Source: Glaciimonas sp. CA11.2
GTDB lineage: Bacteria > Pseudomonadota > Gammaproteobacteria > Burkholderiales > Burkholderiaceae_D
Assembly: GCF_034314045.1 (NCBI RefSeq)
Contig: NZ_JAVIWL010000001.1
Span: 5,208,001-5,272,000, forward strand
Direction: 5' to 3'
Length of the DNA stretch: 64,000 nucleotides
Shown here: in pieces, positions 35,270-44,323 of the stretch
How the letters are laid out: each line of letters starts with the position of its first letter
Numbering within the stretch: position 1 is the stretch's first letter
Notes under the pieces: model-generated
Database searches by the model: none
What the model saw: the letters and a program-made list of their open reading frames with translations, nothing else
Told to the model about the DNA's origin: nothing
Position numbers and translations under genes: made by a program

Positions 35270-35917
35270 ATGACAACACCAATAAAGATAGATTTTGTTT
35301 CCGACGTTTCATGCCCGTGGTGCGTGATCGGGTTGAATTCTTTGCAAGAAGCGATCACCAGGATAGGGGATGAAATCGCTGTCGACATCCATTTTCAACC
35401 TTTTGAACTGAATCCGAAAATGCCAGCGGAAGGTCAGGATATCAATGAACACCTAGCCGAAAAGTACGGCTCGACGCCAGAACAGCGCGAGCAAATCGGT
35501 AACATGATCCGCGAGCGCGGCGCACAAGGTGGTTTTGTTTTTAACACGGATAAACGGAGCCGTATCTATAACACTTTCGACGCGCATCGCTTACTACACT
35601 GGGCCGAGTTGGAAAATAAGCAAATGGCGCTTAAGCGTGCCTTATTCACCGCGTATTTTACCGATGGCAAAAATCCAGGCGACCATCAGGTTTTGATAGC
35701 GCTGGCGGAAACAGTGGGATTGGATGGCGATAAAGCCAGAGAGATTCTATCGTCCGATACGTTTGCGACAGAGGTCCAAGCGCAAGAACGACTCTATCTT
35801 GATAATGGCATCCACTCCGTACCGGCCGTCATTATCAATGAGCGCTTCTTGATTCAAGGAGGCCAACCGACGGACGAATTCGAGCGCGTATTGCGAGAGA
35901 TCGCTGTTGCCGGGTGA
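35270..35917 (+). CDS. DsbA family oxidoreductase, FrnE type
   Basis: The 215-residue cytoplasmic thioredoxin-fold protein has a DsbA helical insert. The active site is CPWC in DFVSDVSCPWCVIGLNSL, and GGFVFNTDKRSRIYNTFDAHRLLHWA and SVPAVIINERFLIQGGQ are typical of FrnE. FrnE-like proteins act as thiol-disulfide isomerases in stress response. There is no signal peptide. The ATG at 35270 has AAGAGA seven bases upstream; the in-frame ATG at 35255 is less likely. Confidence 0.88.
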   Translation: MTTPIKIDFVSDVSCPWCVIGLNSLQEAITRIGDEIAVDIHFQPFELNPKMPAEGQDINEHLAEKYGSTPEQREQIGNMIRERGAQGGFVFNTDKRSRIYNTFDAHRLLHWAELENKQMALKRALFTAYFTDGKNPGDHQVLIALAETVGLDGDKAREILSSDTFATEVQAQERLYLDNGIHSVPAVIINERFLIQGGQPTDEFERVLREIAVAG

Positions 35918-36059
35918 CGTCACGTTTTTACATACCGTCACGTTAATGGCCTGGGATGGTTGTCCGAATCGGTGCCACATCTGACATCGTGATGAGCACC
36001 GTTAAGGCATGGGAACGTTCCATCTGACTGGCATTCGTTCAACCAAACAACAGAAGCAA

Positions 36060-36542
36060 TCAGCCCTTGCGTGAAAACTTCGCGGTCAACTGGTTTAGCT
36101 TTTCGGCGCGTGCAAGCGCTTCGGCCTCAGCTACACGAGCCGCTTCTTCTGCGACGCGCTGGGCTTTGCGGTGATCAGCATTTTTCTTGAAACGCTCCCG
36201 CAAAATCTCGGAAGCATGCGTCCGATGGACGTCCGTTACGTCGTCTGAAGGTTTGCCGTCCAGATCAAATCTAACCGTCGCTTTTTCCATCCCTTTGAGA
36301 TAACGCAATGAATTCACGTGCATCCCCAATGCCATCCGCATTACCTTGCGATTGAGTTCAGGACAACGTGCGATCAGTTGCTTGTCGATACCAATCGCCA
36401 ACGGCATATATTCGCGAAAAGCAGCGAATTTTTCTTGCAATTCCTTGAGCAAAATACGGGCATTTTGGGCCGGAGCAAGCGTGGCAGGAACAACTGGATC
36501 AGGGGAAACACTAGGAACTGGACTTGAAGTAGGACTTGGCAT
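36060..36542 (-). CDS. ProQ/FinO domain RNA-binding protein
   Basis: The 160-residue protein has a Pro/Ser-rich start, a FinO/ProQ domain (about 28-115; PLAIGIDKQLIARCPELNRK and LGMHVNSLRYLKGM) and a Lys/Arg/Ala-rich helical tail (about 115-160). Such proteins bind structured RNAs and help sRNA regulation. Betaproteobacteria often have small ProQ versions like this. The ATG at 36542 is chosen over a TTG at 36557. Confidence 0.85.
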   Translation of the reverse strand: MPSPTSSPVPSVSPDPVVPATLAPAQNARILLKELQEKFAAFREYMPLAIGIDKQLIARCPELNRKVMRMALGMHVNSLRYLKGMEKATVRFDLDGKPSDDVTDVHRTHASEILRERFKKNADHRKAQRVAEEAARVAEAEALARAEKLNQLTAKFSRKG

Positions 36543-36606
36543 ATTTTCTGAAAGCAAAAAGACATTTATAATTTCAAGCGGAGAAGCATATCACGGAGAA
36601 GCACTT

Positions 36607-37254
36607 TCAATCGATTTCAGCTGCTTTTTGCCACAGTCGATATATCCGTAGGGCAACCTGGGCGTCATCAGCAGCATACAAAATCTGGCGCTCGGTAAGA
36701 GGTGAATTGGCCCAATTACTGGTAGACGTCTTCTTGGATTTTCTTAAACGCTGACCAAAAAATCGCGCCACCGCACTTTTAGCACCAACATCATTGCGGC
36801 CATCTTGCCGCAATGCACGGGATAAATCCAGCGTATGAGCCGACTCTATTCCCAACTTTTGCTGCAAACGCTTAACATCATCTCTCAGCCCAAATCCTAC
36901 CTTCATTATTTCAGGCGATTCAAGTATGGCTTTCAACGCTGCCCGAAAAGAGGGAGGCACACCGCCGCGGCCTATCGGAAATAAGAAAACAACGTCGTTT
37001 GCGGCCAACTGAATCAAATGTGGTCCATCTGACAACTCGCCCTTATTAAAGGTCGGTTTGGACTCAGTATCAAATCCGATCACATCAGTCGCCATCATCA
37101 CGGCAAGTGCTTGCACCGCGTCTGCTGAAGACTGAATAACCCGCACGTCCGAAAGAACAATTCCTTCGTAGACAGGCAGAACAGGAAGTACAGCAAGCAA
37201 CGCTGCACCGTCTTCTGTCATCGGGTTAATCGTTAATGCATCATCATTTGACAT
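36607..37254 (-). CDS. RNase D-like 3'-5' exonuclease
   Basis: The 215-residue protein has a DEDDy exonuclease domain. The motifs are DVIGFDTES (Asp and Glu), VGFGLRDDVKRLQ (Asp) and a late YAADDAQVALRIY (Tyr and Asp). No HRDC domain is present, so it is a short RNase D relative. Possible substrates are tRNA or other RNA 3' ends, or DNA. The ATG at 37254 is the best start; the frame runs to 37347 without conservation. Confidence 0.85.
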   Translation of the reverse strand: MSNDDALTINPMTEDGAALLAVLPVLPVYEGIVLSDVRVIQSSADAVQALAVMMATDVIGFDTESKPTFNKGELSDGPHLIQLAANDVVFLFPIGRGGVPPSFRAALKAILESPEIMKVGFGLRDDVKRLQQKLGIESAHTLDLSRALRQDGRNDVGAKSAVARFFGQRLRKSKKTSTSNWANSPLTERQILYAADDAQVALRIYRLWQKAAEID

Positions 37255-37489
37255 GCGTAAAATTTCTAGTTTTAGTTTACTTGGTTCAATTATACGTCCG
37301 ACGTTATCGAACACCGCCGAAGCGCCCTTGCAATAGTGACCGCACAAGCAGACGCATGAATAAAATTAAATTATCAAAATAGAAATATACAGCAAAAAAA
37401 TTACTTTTTAACTAACGAATACCCACATCTTGGTGTGGCCGATTAACCCCAACCACACCTTACCACTCAGCATTTATATATTCGCCTAA

Positions 37490-38422
37490 TCAATGCGTCT
37501 CAGCTTGTAGCGCCTCGATAATATCCGCCCGCTTTAATTGTGGCGCGAACTGCAAAATAAAATCCATCGTGTATGACCGCAAATAAGCGCCGCGTCGGAC
37601 CGCTAGCCGCGTCACATTAGATGCAAATAAATGTAACACTTCCAAAGTTTGCAACCCGTTTTGACGGGTATGTTCGGACGCCATGGCAGCCACAATCCCA
37701 ACGCCCAACTCCAACGACACATATTGCTGGATCACATCGGAATCCATAGCCGTCAACACAATGTCGGGATTAATTCCAGCGGCACGGAACGCCGCGTCAA
37801 TATGTCCCCTTCCGGTAAAACCCACATCGTAAGTAATCAATGGATATGCCGCCAGATCGCTAAGACTGATTGGGCGCTCAACCAATAATAAGGGATGATG
37901 TTGTGGCACCACGACCACGTGACTCCACTCGTAACATGGGAAAGAAATCAGTTCCTTAAATTGTGACAAACCTTCCGTCGCAATGCCCACGTCAGCTTTG
38001 CCTGAAATGACCCAATCCGCAATGTGCTCCGGTGAACTTTGTTGCAACGCAATGCGTACGTCAGGAAAACGCGCACGAAAGCCTTGCACCACGCGTGGTA
38101 ATGCGTAGCGCGCCTGCGTATGAGTTGCGGCAATGGTCAGAGTGCCGGTCGTTTCACCCGAGTATTCCTTGCTGGCCTGACGAAGATTCTCAGCTTCTTG
38201 CAAGAGCTTTTCGACGATCTGCAAAATACCTTTACCGGGATCGGTCAACCCGATCAATCGCTTGCCATTGCGTACAAAAATATCGACGCCCAGCTCTTCT
38301 TCCAGTTCACGAATCTGGCGACTGACGCCAGGTTGTGAGGTGAACAGAACGTTAGCGACTTCCGTCAAGTTGAAGCCGCAACGTGCCGCCTCCCGGATCG
38401 ATCTTAATTGTTGAAAATTCAT
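37490..38422 (-). CDS. cysB: CysB-family LysR regulator of sulfur assimilation
   Basis: The 310-residue LysR protein has the CysB-type start [23 protein letters not shown], with a helix-turn-helix at about 18-40 ([20 protein letters not shown]). An effector domain follows with [14 protein letters not shown]. CysB and its paralog Cbl activate sulfate and sulfonate genes under sulfur limitation, with acetylserine or APS as effector. Its start overlaps the cysA stop (ATGA), so it is made with the sulfate transporter and probably controls the whole 37-51 kb region. CysB or Cbl cannot be separated by eye. Confidence 0.88.
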   Translation of the reverse strand: MNFQQLRSIREAARCGFNLTEVANVLFTSQPGVSRQIRELEEELGVDIFVRNGKRLIGLTDPGKGILQIVEKLLQEAENLRQASKEYSGETTGTLTIAATHTQARYALPRVVQGFRARFPDVRIALQQSSPEHIADWVISGKADVGIATEGLSQFKELISFPCYEWSHVVVVPQHHPLLLVERPISLSDLAAYPLITYDVGFTGRGHIDAAFRAAGINPDIVLTAMDSDVIQQYVSLELGVGIVAAMASEHTRQNGLQTLEVLHLFASNVTRLAVRRGAYLRSYTMDFILQFAPQLKRADIIEALQAETH

Positions 38423-39507
38423 CTTGCATCCTGGTTGTTGTGAGATGGTTGGTCCGCAAAGACGTGCAAACGACGCGGACGTACCACTAATATTTCACCC
38501 TCTTTTAAATCAAGCCGCTTGAAGCGATCTGAGGAAATAACTGCTTCGATCAGCCCTGCGTTGTCATCGCGTTCCAACTCTAATTGCGCCAATGGCCCAA
38601 TCGCGTGCGCCCGTTTCAGCTGTACCACAATGCCTTCTGCCCCCGTCGTGTAGCGGTCAATATCAAGATCATGAGGCCGAACATAGCCGATTCCGGCGAC
38701 ATCTTCTGCCTCCGCATGATTCGGTGCATCGAAACGCACTCCACCGGTATCCAGCACACCTTGGTTGATGCGGCCATGGAACAGGTTGACGTTACCCAAA
38801 AAGCCATACACAAACGGCGAGGCAGGATGTTCGTAGACCTCTTGCGGTGAACCGATTTGTTCCACCTGCCCTTTGTTCATCAGCACGATCTGATCGGCCA
38901 CTTCCAGCGCCTCTTCCTGATCGTGGGTCACAAAAATACTGGTCACATGCAATTCATCATGTAGACGCCGCAACCAACGGCGCAACTCTTTACGCACCTT
39001 GGCATCCAGCGCACCAAAAGGCTCGTCCAGCAACAACACCCGCGGCTCAACCGCCAGAGCGCGTGCCAAGGCAATCCGTTGACGCTGACCGCCTGACAAT
39101 TGCGGGGGAAAACGATCCGCCAACCAATCCAGTTGCACTAATTCGAGTAGTTTTGTGACTTTTTCGCGGATCACACTTTCGGAAGGCCGCTGCGCCCGTG
39201 GTTTGACACGAAGGCCAAAGGCGATATTTTCGAACACCGTCATATGCTTGAATAACGCGTAATGCTGAAACACGAAACCAACCTGACGTTCGCGCACATG
39301 GCGCGACGAAGCATCCTCGCCATCCAATAAAACGCGTCCGGAATCCTGTCCTTCAAGCCCGGCAATAATCCGCAGAAGCGTGGTCTTTCCGCAGCCGGAT
39401 GGTCCCAACAAGGCAGTCAACTCTCCCGTAGGAAAATGGAGAGAGACGTCATTCAGTGCGGTGAATTGACCAAACTTTTTATTGATATTCGTTACTTCAA
39501 TGCCCAT
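38419..39507 (-). CDS. cysA: Sulfate/thiosulfate ABC transporter ATP-binding protein
   Basis: This cytoplasmic ATPase drives sulfate import. In 362 residues it has Walker [11 protein letters not shown]-loop [14 protein letters not shown], signature LSGGQRQR, Walker [12 protein letters not shown] and switch His in [10 protein letters not shown]-terminal TOBE-like regulatory part follows (about 240-360). Its stop overlaps the cysB start, and it lies 39 bases after cysW. Confidence 0.94.
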   Translation of the reverse strand: MGIEVTNINKKFGQFTALNDVSLHFPTGELTALLGPSGCGKTTLLRIIAGLEGQDSGRVLLDGEDASSRHVRERQVGFVFQHYALFKHMTVFENIAFGLRVKPRAQRPSESVIREKVTKLLELVQLDWLADRFPPQLSGGQRQRIALARALAVEPRVLLLDEPFGALDAKVRKELRRWLRRLHDELHVTSIFVTHDQEEALEVADQIVLMNKGQVEQIGSPQEVYEHPASPFVYGFLGNVNLFHGRINQGVLDTGGVRFDAPNHAEAEDVAGIGYVRPHDLDIDRYTTGAEGIVVQLKRAHAIGPLAQLELERDDNAGLIEAVISSDRFKRLDLKEGEILVVRPRRLHVFADQPSHNNQDAR

Positions 39508-39546
39508 GACATTCTCCTGATGGTCGCGTCTGCGTTTGCGTTTTAT

Positions 39547-40524
39547 TTACAGCGATGCAACTGCGGGTTGGACCGATACGCTGGTAGACTTTTCACCGCC
39601 AATTTCATCACGCAAACGCCATTCAATAAACGACTTGAGCGCCAGCGTTACCAATGCCAGAAATGCTAGCAATGAAGCCACGGCGAACGCTGCCTGAAAG
39701 TTATATTCGTTATACAAAATTTCGACTTGCAAAGGAATGGTGTTGGTTTCGCCACGGATATGACCGGACACCACAGACACTGCGCCAAACTCTCCCATCG
39801 CCCGGGCGTTACAGAGAATCACGCCGTACAACAGACCCCATTTGATGTTTGGTAACGTGATGTACCAAAAAGTCTTCCAGCCCGATGCGCCCAATACCAG
39901 CGCGGCCTCTTCTTCCTCACTGCCCTGCGCCTGCATCAGCGGAATCAACTCTCGTGCAACGAAGGGGAAAGTCACGAATACGGTCGCCAGCACGATGCCA
40001 GGCACCGCGAACAAAATTTTGATGTCATGCTCGCGCAACCATGGTCCAAACCAACCTTGCGCGCCAAACAACAATACATAAATCAAACCAGATATCACTG
40101 GCGATACTGAAAATGGCAAATCGATCAGCGTCAGCAGGATATTCTTGCCGCGAAAATCAAACTTGGCGATGACCCACGATGCGGAGACGCCAAATACCAG
40201 ATTTAGCGGCACAGCAATCACCGCCGTCAATAAAGTCAGCTTAATGGCGCTGACTGCATCCGGTTCTATGATGGCGGCAATATAAGCCTCCCATCCTTTT
40301 TTAAAGGCCTCAACAAACACCGACACCAGCGGAACGACTAAGAAAAACGTCAAAAATAATAGCGCCACTGTGATCAGCAATGTCCGCACCCAGAACGGCT
40401 CTTGCGTTGCGTGCGGCACATGAATTGGCTCACCTTTGGCGTGCAATGTAACCGCACCTTTGCTCAAGGACGCAGTTGGCGATGCGGTCAAAGTGAGATT
40501 GTCATTTGATGGAACGGCACTCAT
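39547..40524 (-). CDS. cysW: Sulfate ABC transporter permease CysW
   Basis: This inner-membrane permease with six helices pairs with CysU. The 325 residues contain the CysW-type block [30 protein letters not shown] (EAA loop) and [20 protein letters not shown]. The N-terminus has about 55 polar residues before the first helix, longer than usual. The gene follows cysU by 18 bases. Confidence 0.93.
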   Translation of the reverse strand: MSAVPSNDNLTLTASPTASLSKGAVTLHAKGEPIHVPHATQEPFWVRTLLITVALLFLTFFLVVPLVSVFVEAFKKGWEAYIAAIIEPDAVSAIKLTLLTAVIAVPLNLVFGVSASWVIAKFDFRGKNILLTLIDLPFSVSPVISGLIYVLLFGAQGWFGPWLREHDIKILFAVPGIVLATVFVTFPFVARELIPLMQAQGSEEEEAALVLGASGWKTFWYITLPNIKWGLLYGVILCNARAMGEFGAVSVVSGHIRGETNTIPLQVEILYNEYNFQAAFAVASLLAFLALVTLALKSFIEWRLRDEIGGEKSTSVSVQPAVASL

Positions 40525-40542
40525 AGCGGCTAAAACTTTCTG

Positions 40543-41418
40543 TTAAACTTTTTCCGACTGACCCCGCTTGCGGGTCCAGGCTTGCAAAATATTAATCGTC
40601 AACAGCATCAAAAATGACGCAGTAAGCATCACTACGGCAATTGCGGTAGCCCCCGTATAGTCGTACTGTTCCAACTTTGTGATGATAAACAAGGGCGTGA
40701 TTTCGGAGACCATCGGCATGTTGCCAGCGATAAAAATGACAGATCCGTATTCGCCCGTAGCACGCGCGAAAGCCAACGCAAAGCCAGTCATCAACGCAGG
40801 TAGAACGGTAGGAAAAATAACGCGGGAAAAAGTTTGCCAGTTACTGGCACCAAGGCTGGCGGCGGCCTCCTCCAACTCCCGCTCCGCATCTTCCAGTACT
40901 GGCTGCACCGTGCGCACCACAAACGGCAAACCAATAAAGGTCAACGCTACCAATATCCCTAATGGCGTGAAAGCGACCTTAATCCCTAACGGTTCCAGAT
41001 AGCGCCCAAACCAGCCGTTAGCCGAATACAACGCCGTCAGCGCAATACCGGCAACCGCAGTTGGCAATGCAAACGGCAAATCGACCAACGCATCAATCAG
41101 CTTCTTGCCCGGAAATGTATACCGTACCAAGACCCAGGCAACGATGCCACCGAACACAACGTTCAGCAACGCGGCCAGCAACGACACCCCAAACGTCAAC
41201 CGATACGACGCCATCACGCGAGGGGACGTCACCGCAATGACAAAATCGGCCCACGTCATGGTGAAGGTCTTGAGAAACACCGCCGATAGCGGAATCAACA
41301 CAATCAACGCTAAGTAAAATAGTGTGAAGCCGAGCGACAAACGAAATCCCGGCATAACCCTAAATGGGGTTGCAGACTTCACCGAATGCGGTGTCGATAA
41401 AGCGGCCTGACCAAGCAT
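40543..41418 (-). CDS. cysU: Sulfate ABC transporter permease CysU (CysT)
   Basis: This is the partner permease of CysW, with 291 residues and six helices. The EAA loop is in EDAERELEEAAASLGASNWQTF, and RATGEYGSVIFIAGNMP is typical of CysU. It leads the cysUWA-cysB unit. The binding protein gene (sbp) is not next to it but about 9 kb upstream, at 50380-51405, in the same direction. Confidence 0.93.
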   Translation of the reverse strand: MLGQAALSTPHSVKSATPFRVMPGFRLSLGFTLFYLALIVLIPLSAVFLKTFTMTWADFVIAVTSPRVMASYRLTFGVSLLAALLNVVFGGIVAWVLVRYTFPGKKLIDALVDLPFALPTAVAGIALTALYSANGWFGRYLEPLGIKVAFTPLGILVALTFIGLPFVVRTVQPVLEDAERELEEAAASLGASNWQTFSRVIFPTVLPALMTGFALAFARATGEYGSVIFIAGNMPMVSEITPLFIITKLEQYDYTGATAIAVVMLTASFLMLLTINILQAWTRKRGQSEKV

Positions 41419-41716
41419 AAAAAATTCCCTTATTACAAATACAGCTAACGAAGGTCGATAATCGCATCTGATTGTTATAAAGAGAACGAACTTTTTTGCA
41501 TGTAGATAGATTGATTCCGCATAAGCAGGCCGAGGACGTCATGACGCCATTAAAGAAAGAACAACGAAGGGGACGTATTTAACGTCTTGGAAGCGTTAAG
41601 GTCGATACTGTGGCACTTATAACAACCTATATTTAATGGCTGTGGATTAGCCAAGCAAAACTACAAGATGCATTATGATGCCCTGACGCGCTGTCCGTGA
41701 TCGGTCGGAAATGGTA

Positions 41717-42301
41717 TTAATTCGCTCTCACCGTCTGCACCAACCGCGCCAGCACGGCTTGTCCAACCTGCCAGTCGCCTAGCTGAGAATCGGCATTAAT
41801 ATGACCCAGCGCACCAACATCGACATACTCTGCGCCCCACAGTTTCGCCCACTTAACCGTTTCGCTGGCCTCCATCCAGGGATCATTCAGACTCCCGACT
41901 ACAGTCGCCGGAAAGGGCAAACTTGCTCCCAATCCCGCACTCACCTCAAATTTTTCTGGATCAGCGGGCGCAACAAGCAAAGCCCCTGCAATCAGCTCTT
42001 TCACCAGCGGACCTTCAGCCAGCGCGCTATGAACCGTCGTCAGACAACCAAAACTATGCGCAATTAATAATATTGGCTTAAGCGGTTTGTTCAGCGCCGC
42101 TTTTTTCGCCAATACATCCCGCAGACGTTGCGACCAAATCGCCAAATCAGGTTGATCCCAATACTTCTGTTCGATCCGTTCAAATGCAGGGTATAGGCGT
42201 TCCCAGCGGGATTGCCAATGCTGGGGCCCGCTGTTATTTAATCCAGGCACGATCAATACCCAAAAATCAGACAGTGAGCGCTTCAACGATAAGTTAGGCA
42301 T
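41717..42301 (-). CDS. RBBP9/YdeN-type serine hydrolase
   Basis: The 194-residue alpha/beta hydrolase has VLIVPGLNNSGPQHWQSRWE at the start, the nucleophile elbow AHSFGCLTTVH and the late GALGHINADS (His), as in the RBBP9/YdeN family. The substrate is unknown. It lies between the degenerate EAL gene and cysU, on the same strand, so it may belong to the sulfur regulon. The frame opens at 42337 with an ATG inside the preceding gene. Both starts are possible; I chose MPNLSLKR at 42301. Confidence 0.8.
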   Translation of the reverse strand: MPNLSLKRSLSDFWVLIVPGLNNSGPQHWQSRWERLYPAFERIEQKYWDQPDLAIWSQRLRDVLAKKAALNKPLKPILLIAHSFGCLTTVHSALAEGPLVKELIAGALLVAPADPEKFEVSAGLGASLPFPATVVGSLNDPWMEASETVKWAKLWGAEYVDVGALGHINADSQLGDWQVGQAVLARLVQTVRAN

Positions 42302-42320
42302 AGTTAAGGAGTTAGCCCTT

Positions 42321-43313
42321 TTAATGAGGGACACCATTCAACGTTGATGCTGTGGCGAATTTGTCCGCGCGCTGAGTCGTTGAAAATGCATCCAATGAAG
42401 CCTGCGGCAGATCCCAGAAGAACCCTTGTGCCGAAATGCGCGCGCCATTTGCAACAAATGCCTGTTGCGCCAGTTTTTGTACACTTTCAAAATCACGTAA
42501 TTTTTCGAGACGTTTAAAAATAATCTGAATCCCGCGTTGCTGAGTAAGATCCAGCAAACGTCGGGTCGCATCATCGTTTATTACTCCGCGCCCATCAATT
42601 TTTAGGACGTCAGGTCTTACGCGCTCAAGCAGACTATGCGCCTCTGCTACGGTATCGGCATTGATTGCCAGACGAAATTGATTGCGGCGATAATTATCCA
42701 TCACATAGTTTAATAACCAGCTTTGCGTGGGTGTAATCTTTGGTAATTGCAGAACAATATTTTCATGCGGTAATCCCAACAATTTCAAAATTCGACGGAA
42801 CGCCGTTCCATGATTACTATCGACTGCCGCTAACAGGCGTGCGTGCACACTGAGATAGAGAGCGGTATTTTGGGTCAGGTGAACACGCGGGTCGCCTTCC
42901 GGAGATTGACGGTAAAAGTTGATCGAATGCAGCATGCGACATAGGCGATCAAGTTCAATCGACTCGTCGTCGCTGGCAGCATGATCGAGTAGTTTCCATA
43001 GGTACAATCCGTTGTCATTGGGAGAGTAACTATGCGCGAAACCTTCGTAGCCGATAATCTCATTGACGTGCTTGTTTGAATTAGTGACTTCTAGTTCCGG
43101 GCCAACTGCTATCTGACGTATCGGCTGAAAGACACTGGTGAGAGCGGTGTTGAAATAACTTCCCTGCACGCGACCATCAGCATCAAGCCAGACGCGATGT
43201 GTCCGGTTTACGCTTATTGATGGAGACTGGCCTGACTGCACTGAAGCTCGCCCGTTGTGGACCGAATTGTCATGCAGGCGAGCCAGGTATTTGTCCAAAG
43301 TAGGAAATAACAT
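42321..43313 (-). CDS. Degenerate EAL domain protein in the sulfur cluster
   Basis: The 330-residue protein shows the EAL fold order: FQPI (62-66), the expected EAL signature, YLSVHARLL, a Leu-rich core, LKIDGRGV and GFFWDLP at the end. The catalytic motif is altered: EALxR reads EGFAH at 90-94, and the DDFGxGYSS stretch reads INADTVAEA. It is therefore unlikely to hydrolyse cyclic-di-GMP, but could bind it or a partner. It lies just after ssuF, 28 bases away, on the same strand, which ties it to sulfonate/sulfate uptake. Its role is unknown. Confidence 0.85.
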   Translation of the reverse strand: MLFPTLDKYLARLHDNSVHNGRASVQSGQSPSISVNRTHRVWLDADGRVQGSYFNTALTSVFQPIRQIAVGPELEVTNSNKHVNEIIGYEGFAHSYSPNDNGLYLWKLLDHAASDDESIELDRLCRMLHSINFYRQSPEGDPRVHLTQNTALYLSVHARLLAAVDSNHGTAFRRILKLLGLPHENIVLQLPKITPTQSWLLNYVMDNYRRNQFRLAINADTVAEAHSLLERVRPDVLKIDGRGVINDDATRRLLDLTQQRGIQIIFKRLEKLRDFESVQKLAQQAFVANGARISAQGFFWDLPQASLDAFSTTQRADKFATASTLNGVPH

Positions 43314-43341
43314 GGATTACCCAGGTTGAAATCTTAAAATA

Positions 43342-43557
43342 TTAGATCTTGGCGATGGATACTTCGGTGGCCTTCACCAGTGCGACTACTTCGGTTCCAA
43401 TGACTAGTCCGAGATCTTTTACCGAGCGCGTGGTGATCACTGAGGTGACAATGCCGGCAGGTGTTTCGACATCGATTTCGGAGACTACTGTGCCTTCAAT
43501 GATGGCTTTGATGCGGCCTTTGAATTGATTGCGTACGTTGATGGCTTGGATGGACAT
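43342..43557 (-). CDS. ssuF: Molbindin-like TOBE domain protein SsuF, copy 2
   Basis: The 71-residue Mop/TOBE protein reads MSIQAINVRNQFKGRI... VVSEIDVETPAG... VSIAKI. SsuF of Pseudomonas putida is a molbindin-like protein in the ssuEADCBF operon and is needed for organosulfur use. Family members bind molybdate or similar oxyanions. This copy is about three-quarters identical to the one at 44048-44266 and lies directly before the degenerate EAL gene. Confidence 0.85.
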   Translation of the reverse strand: MSIQAINVRNQFKGRIKAIIEGTVVSEIDVETPAGIVTSVITTRSVKDLGLVIGTEVVALVKATEVSIAKI

Positions 43558-43679
43558 GATGTTTCCTTAAATTAATTTCGTTTGATTAAGTGGTGCAATT
43601 GGTTTCTTCGTTCTTCGTTCTTTGCTAACCAGTACGGCTACTGCTCCGTGGACGCTAGTCGGGGGTGGCCCGACAGCTA

Positions 43680-43730
43680 GTTACTTTCTTTTGCTTGGCT
43701 AGGCGCCCCTCCCCACCAAAAGAAAGTAAC
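43680..43730. repeat. Inverted repeat of a family common in Burkholderiales genomes
   Basis: Arms GTTACTTTCTTTTG (43680-43693) and CAAAAGAAAGTAAC (43717-43730) are perfect, with a 23-base GC-rich loop. I recall very similar TTACTTTCTTTTG/CAAAAGAAAGTAA elements between genes in many Burkholderiales genomes. It may be a REP-like or transcription-related element. Confidence 0.7.
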
Positions 43731-43897
43731 CAAAGAAAAGGCGACCACAGAGCCGCTGCCCTTCGGGTTCCCAAGCATTTCAGCCGCCAGTCGGATTGAA
43801 AGACCAACTCGCTAGGCTCAAACATGTCTTCCAATAATTCCCGACTGACAGCTGAAATACTTGGCAGCGCCAATGACGGGGTAGGTCAAGGACAAAG

Positions 43898-43957
43898 GCA
43901 ACTGCAACTGCAACTGCAACTGCAACTGCAACTGCAACTGCAACTGCAACTGCAACT
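43898..43957. repeat. Hexanucleotide microsatellite (GCAACT)10
   Basis: Ten perfect GCAACT units are followed by decayed ACAACT/ACAAACT units to about 43979. The six-base unit keeps reading frame, so length change would not shift an ORF. It would alter the spacing between the two ssuF genes. Confidence 0.95.
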
Positions 43958-44047
43958 ACAACTACAAACTACAAACTACCGTTTGATTCTGGCTGGAAAT
44001 TCTTGGCATTGACTATATAGGTCTGTGTTTCTACAGATTAGTAACAA

Positions 44048-44266
44048 CTAGGACAATTTTCCAATGGATACTTCGGTGGCTTTAATTAGTGCCACGACTT
44101 CTGACCCGATTACTAGTCCGAGGTCTTTTACTGAGCGGGTTGTGATGACGGACGATACGATGCCTATCGGGGTTTCGATATCTAGGCCCGAGAGGACCTC
44201 GTCTTCAACGATGCTGATAATTTTTCCTCTGAATTGATTGCGGACATTGATTGCTTGAATACTCAT
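44048..44266 (-). CDS. ssuF: Molbindin-like TOBE domain protein SsuF, copy 1
   Basis: The 72-residue Mop/TOBE protein reads MSIQAINVRNQFRGKI... LSGLDIETPIG... VSIGKLS. It follows ssuB by 57 bases, the position of ssuF in P. putida. Both copies keep VITTRSVKDLGLVIG unchanged, while the surface around residues 18-32 differs. This suggests a shared oxyanion site and different partners or affinity. Confidence 0.87.
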   Translation of the reverse strand: MSIQAINVRNQFRGKIISIVEDEVLSGLDIETPIGIVSSVITTRSVKDLGLVIGSEVVALIKATEVSIGKLS

Positions 44267-44323
44267 GACTTCTCCTGAATTTTAAAAATACGGATGGAAT
44301 GTTGCGTGAGAATACGGTTTAGC

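Larger units (their letters stand above)
43558..44047. other. Region between the two ssuF copies, with inverted repeat and microsatellite
   Basis: About 490 bases lie between the paralogs. They hold a 14-bp inverted repeat (43680-43730), a GC-rich low-complexity stretch, and a hexanucleotide microsatellite (43898-43957). The ORFs here (for example one with Leu-Gln repeats on the plus strand) come from these repeats and are not called as genes. Confidence 0.7.

Noticed and set aside
43898..43979. CRISPR array
   Set aside because: The repeat unit is six bases with no spacers and no cas genes. It is a microsatellite.
43824..44012. Leu-Gln repeat protein on the plus strand
   Set aside because: The repeat pattern is produced by the microsatellite, and the rest of the frame has no conserved features or ribosome-binding site.
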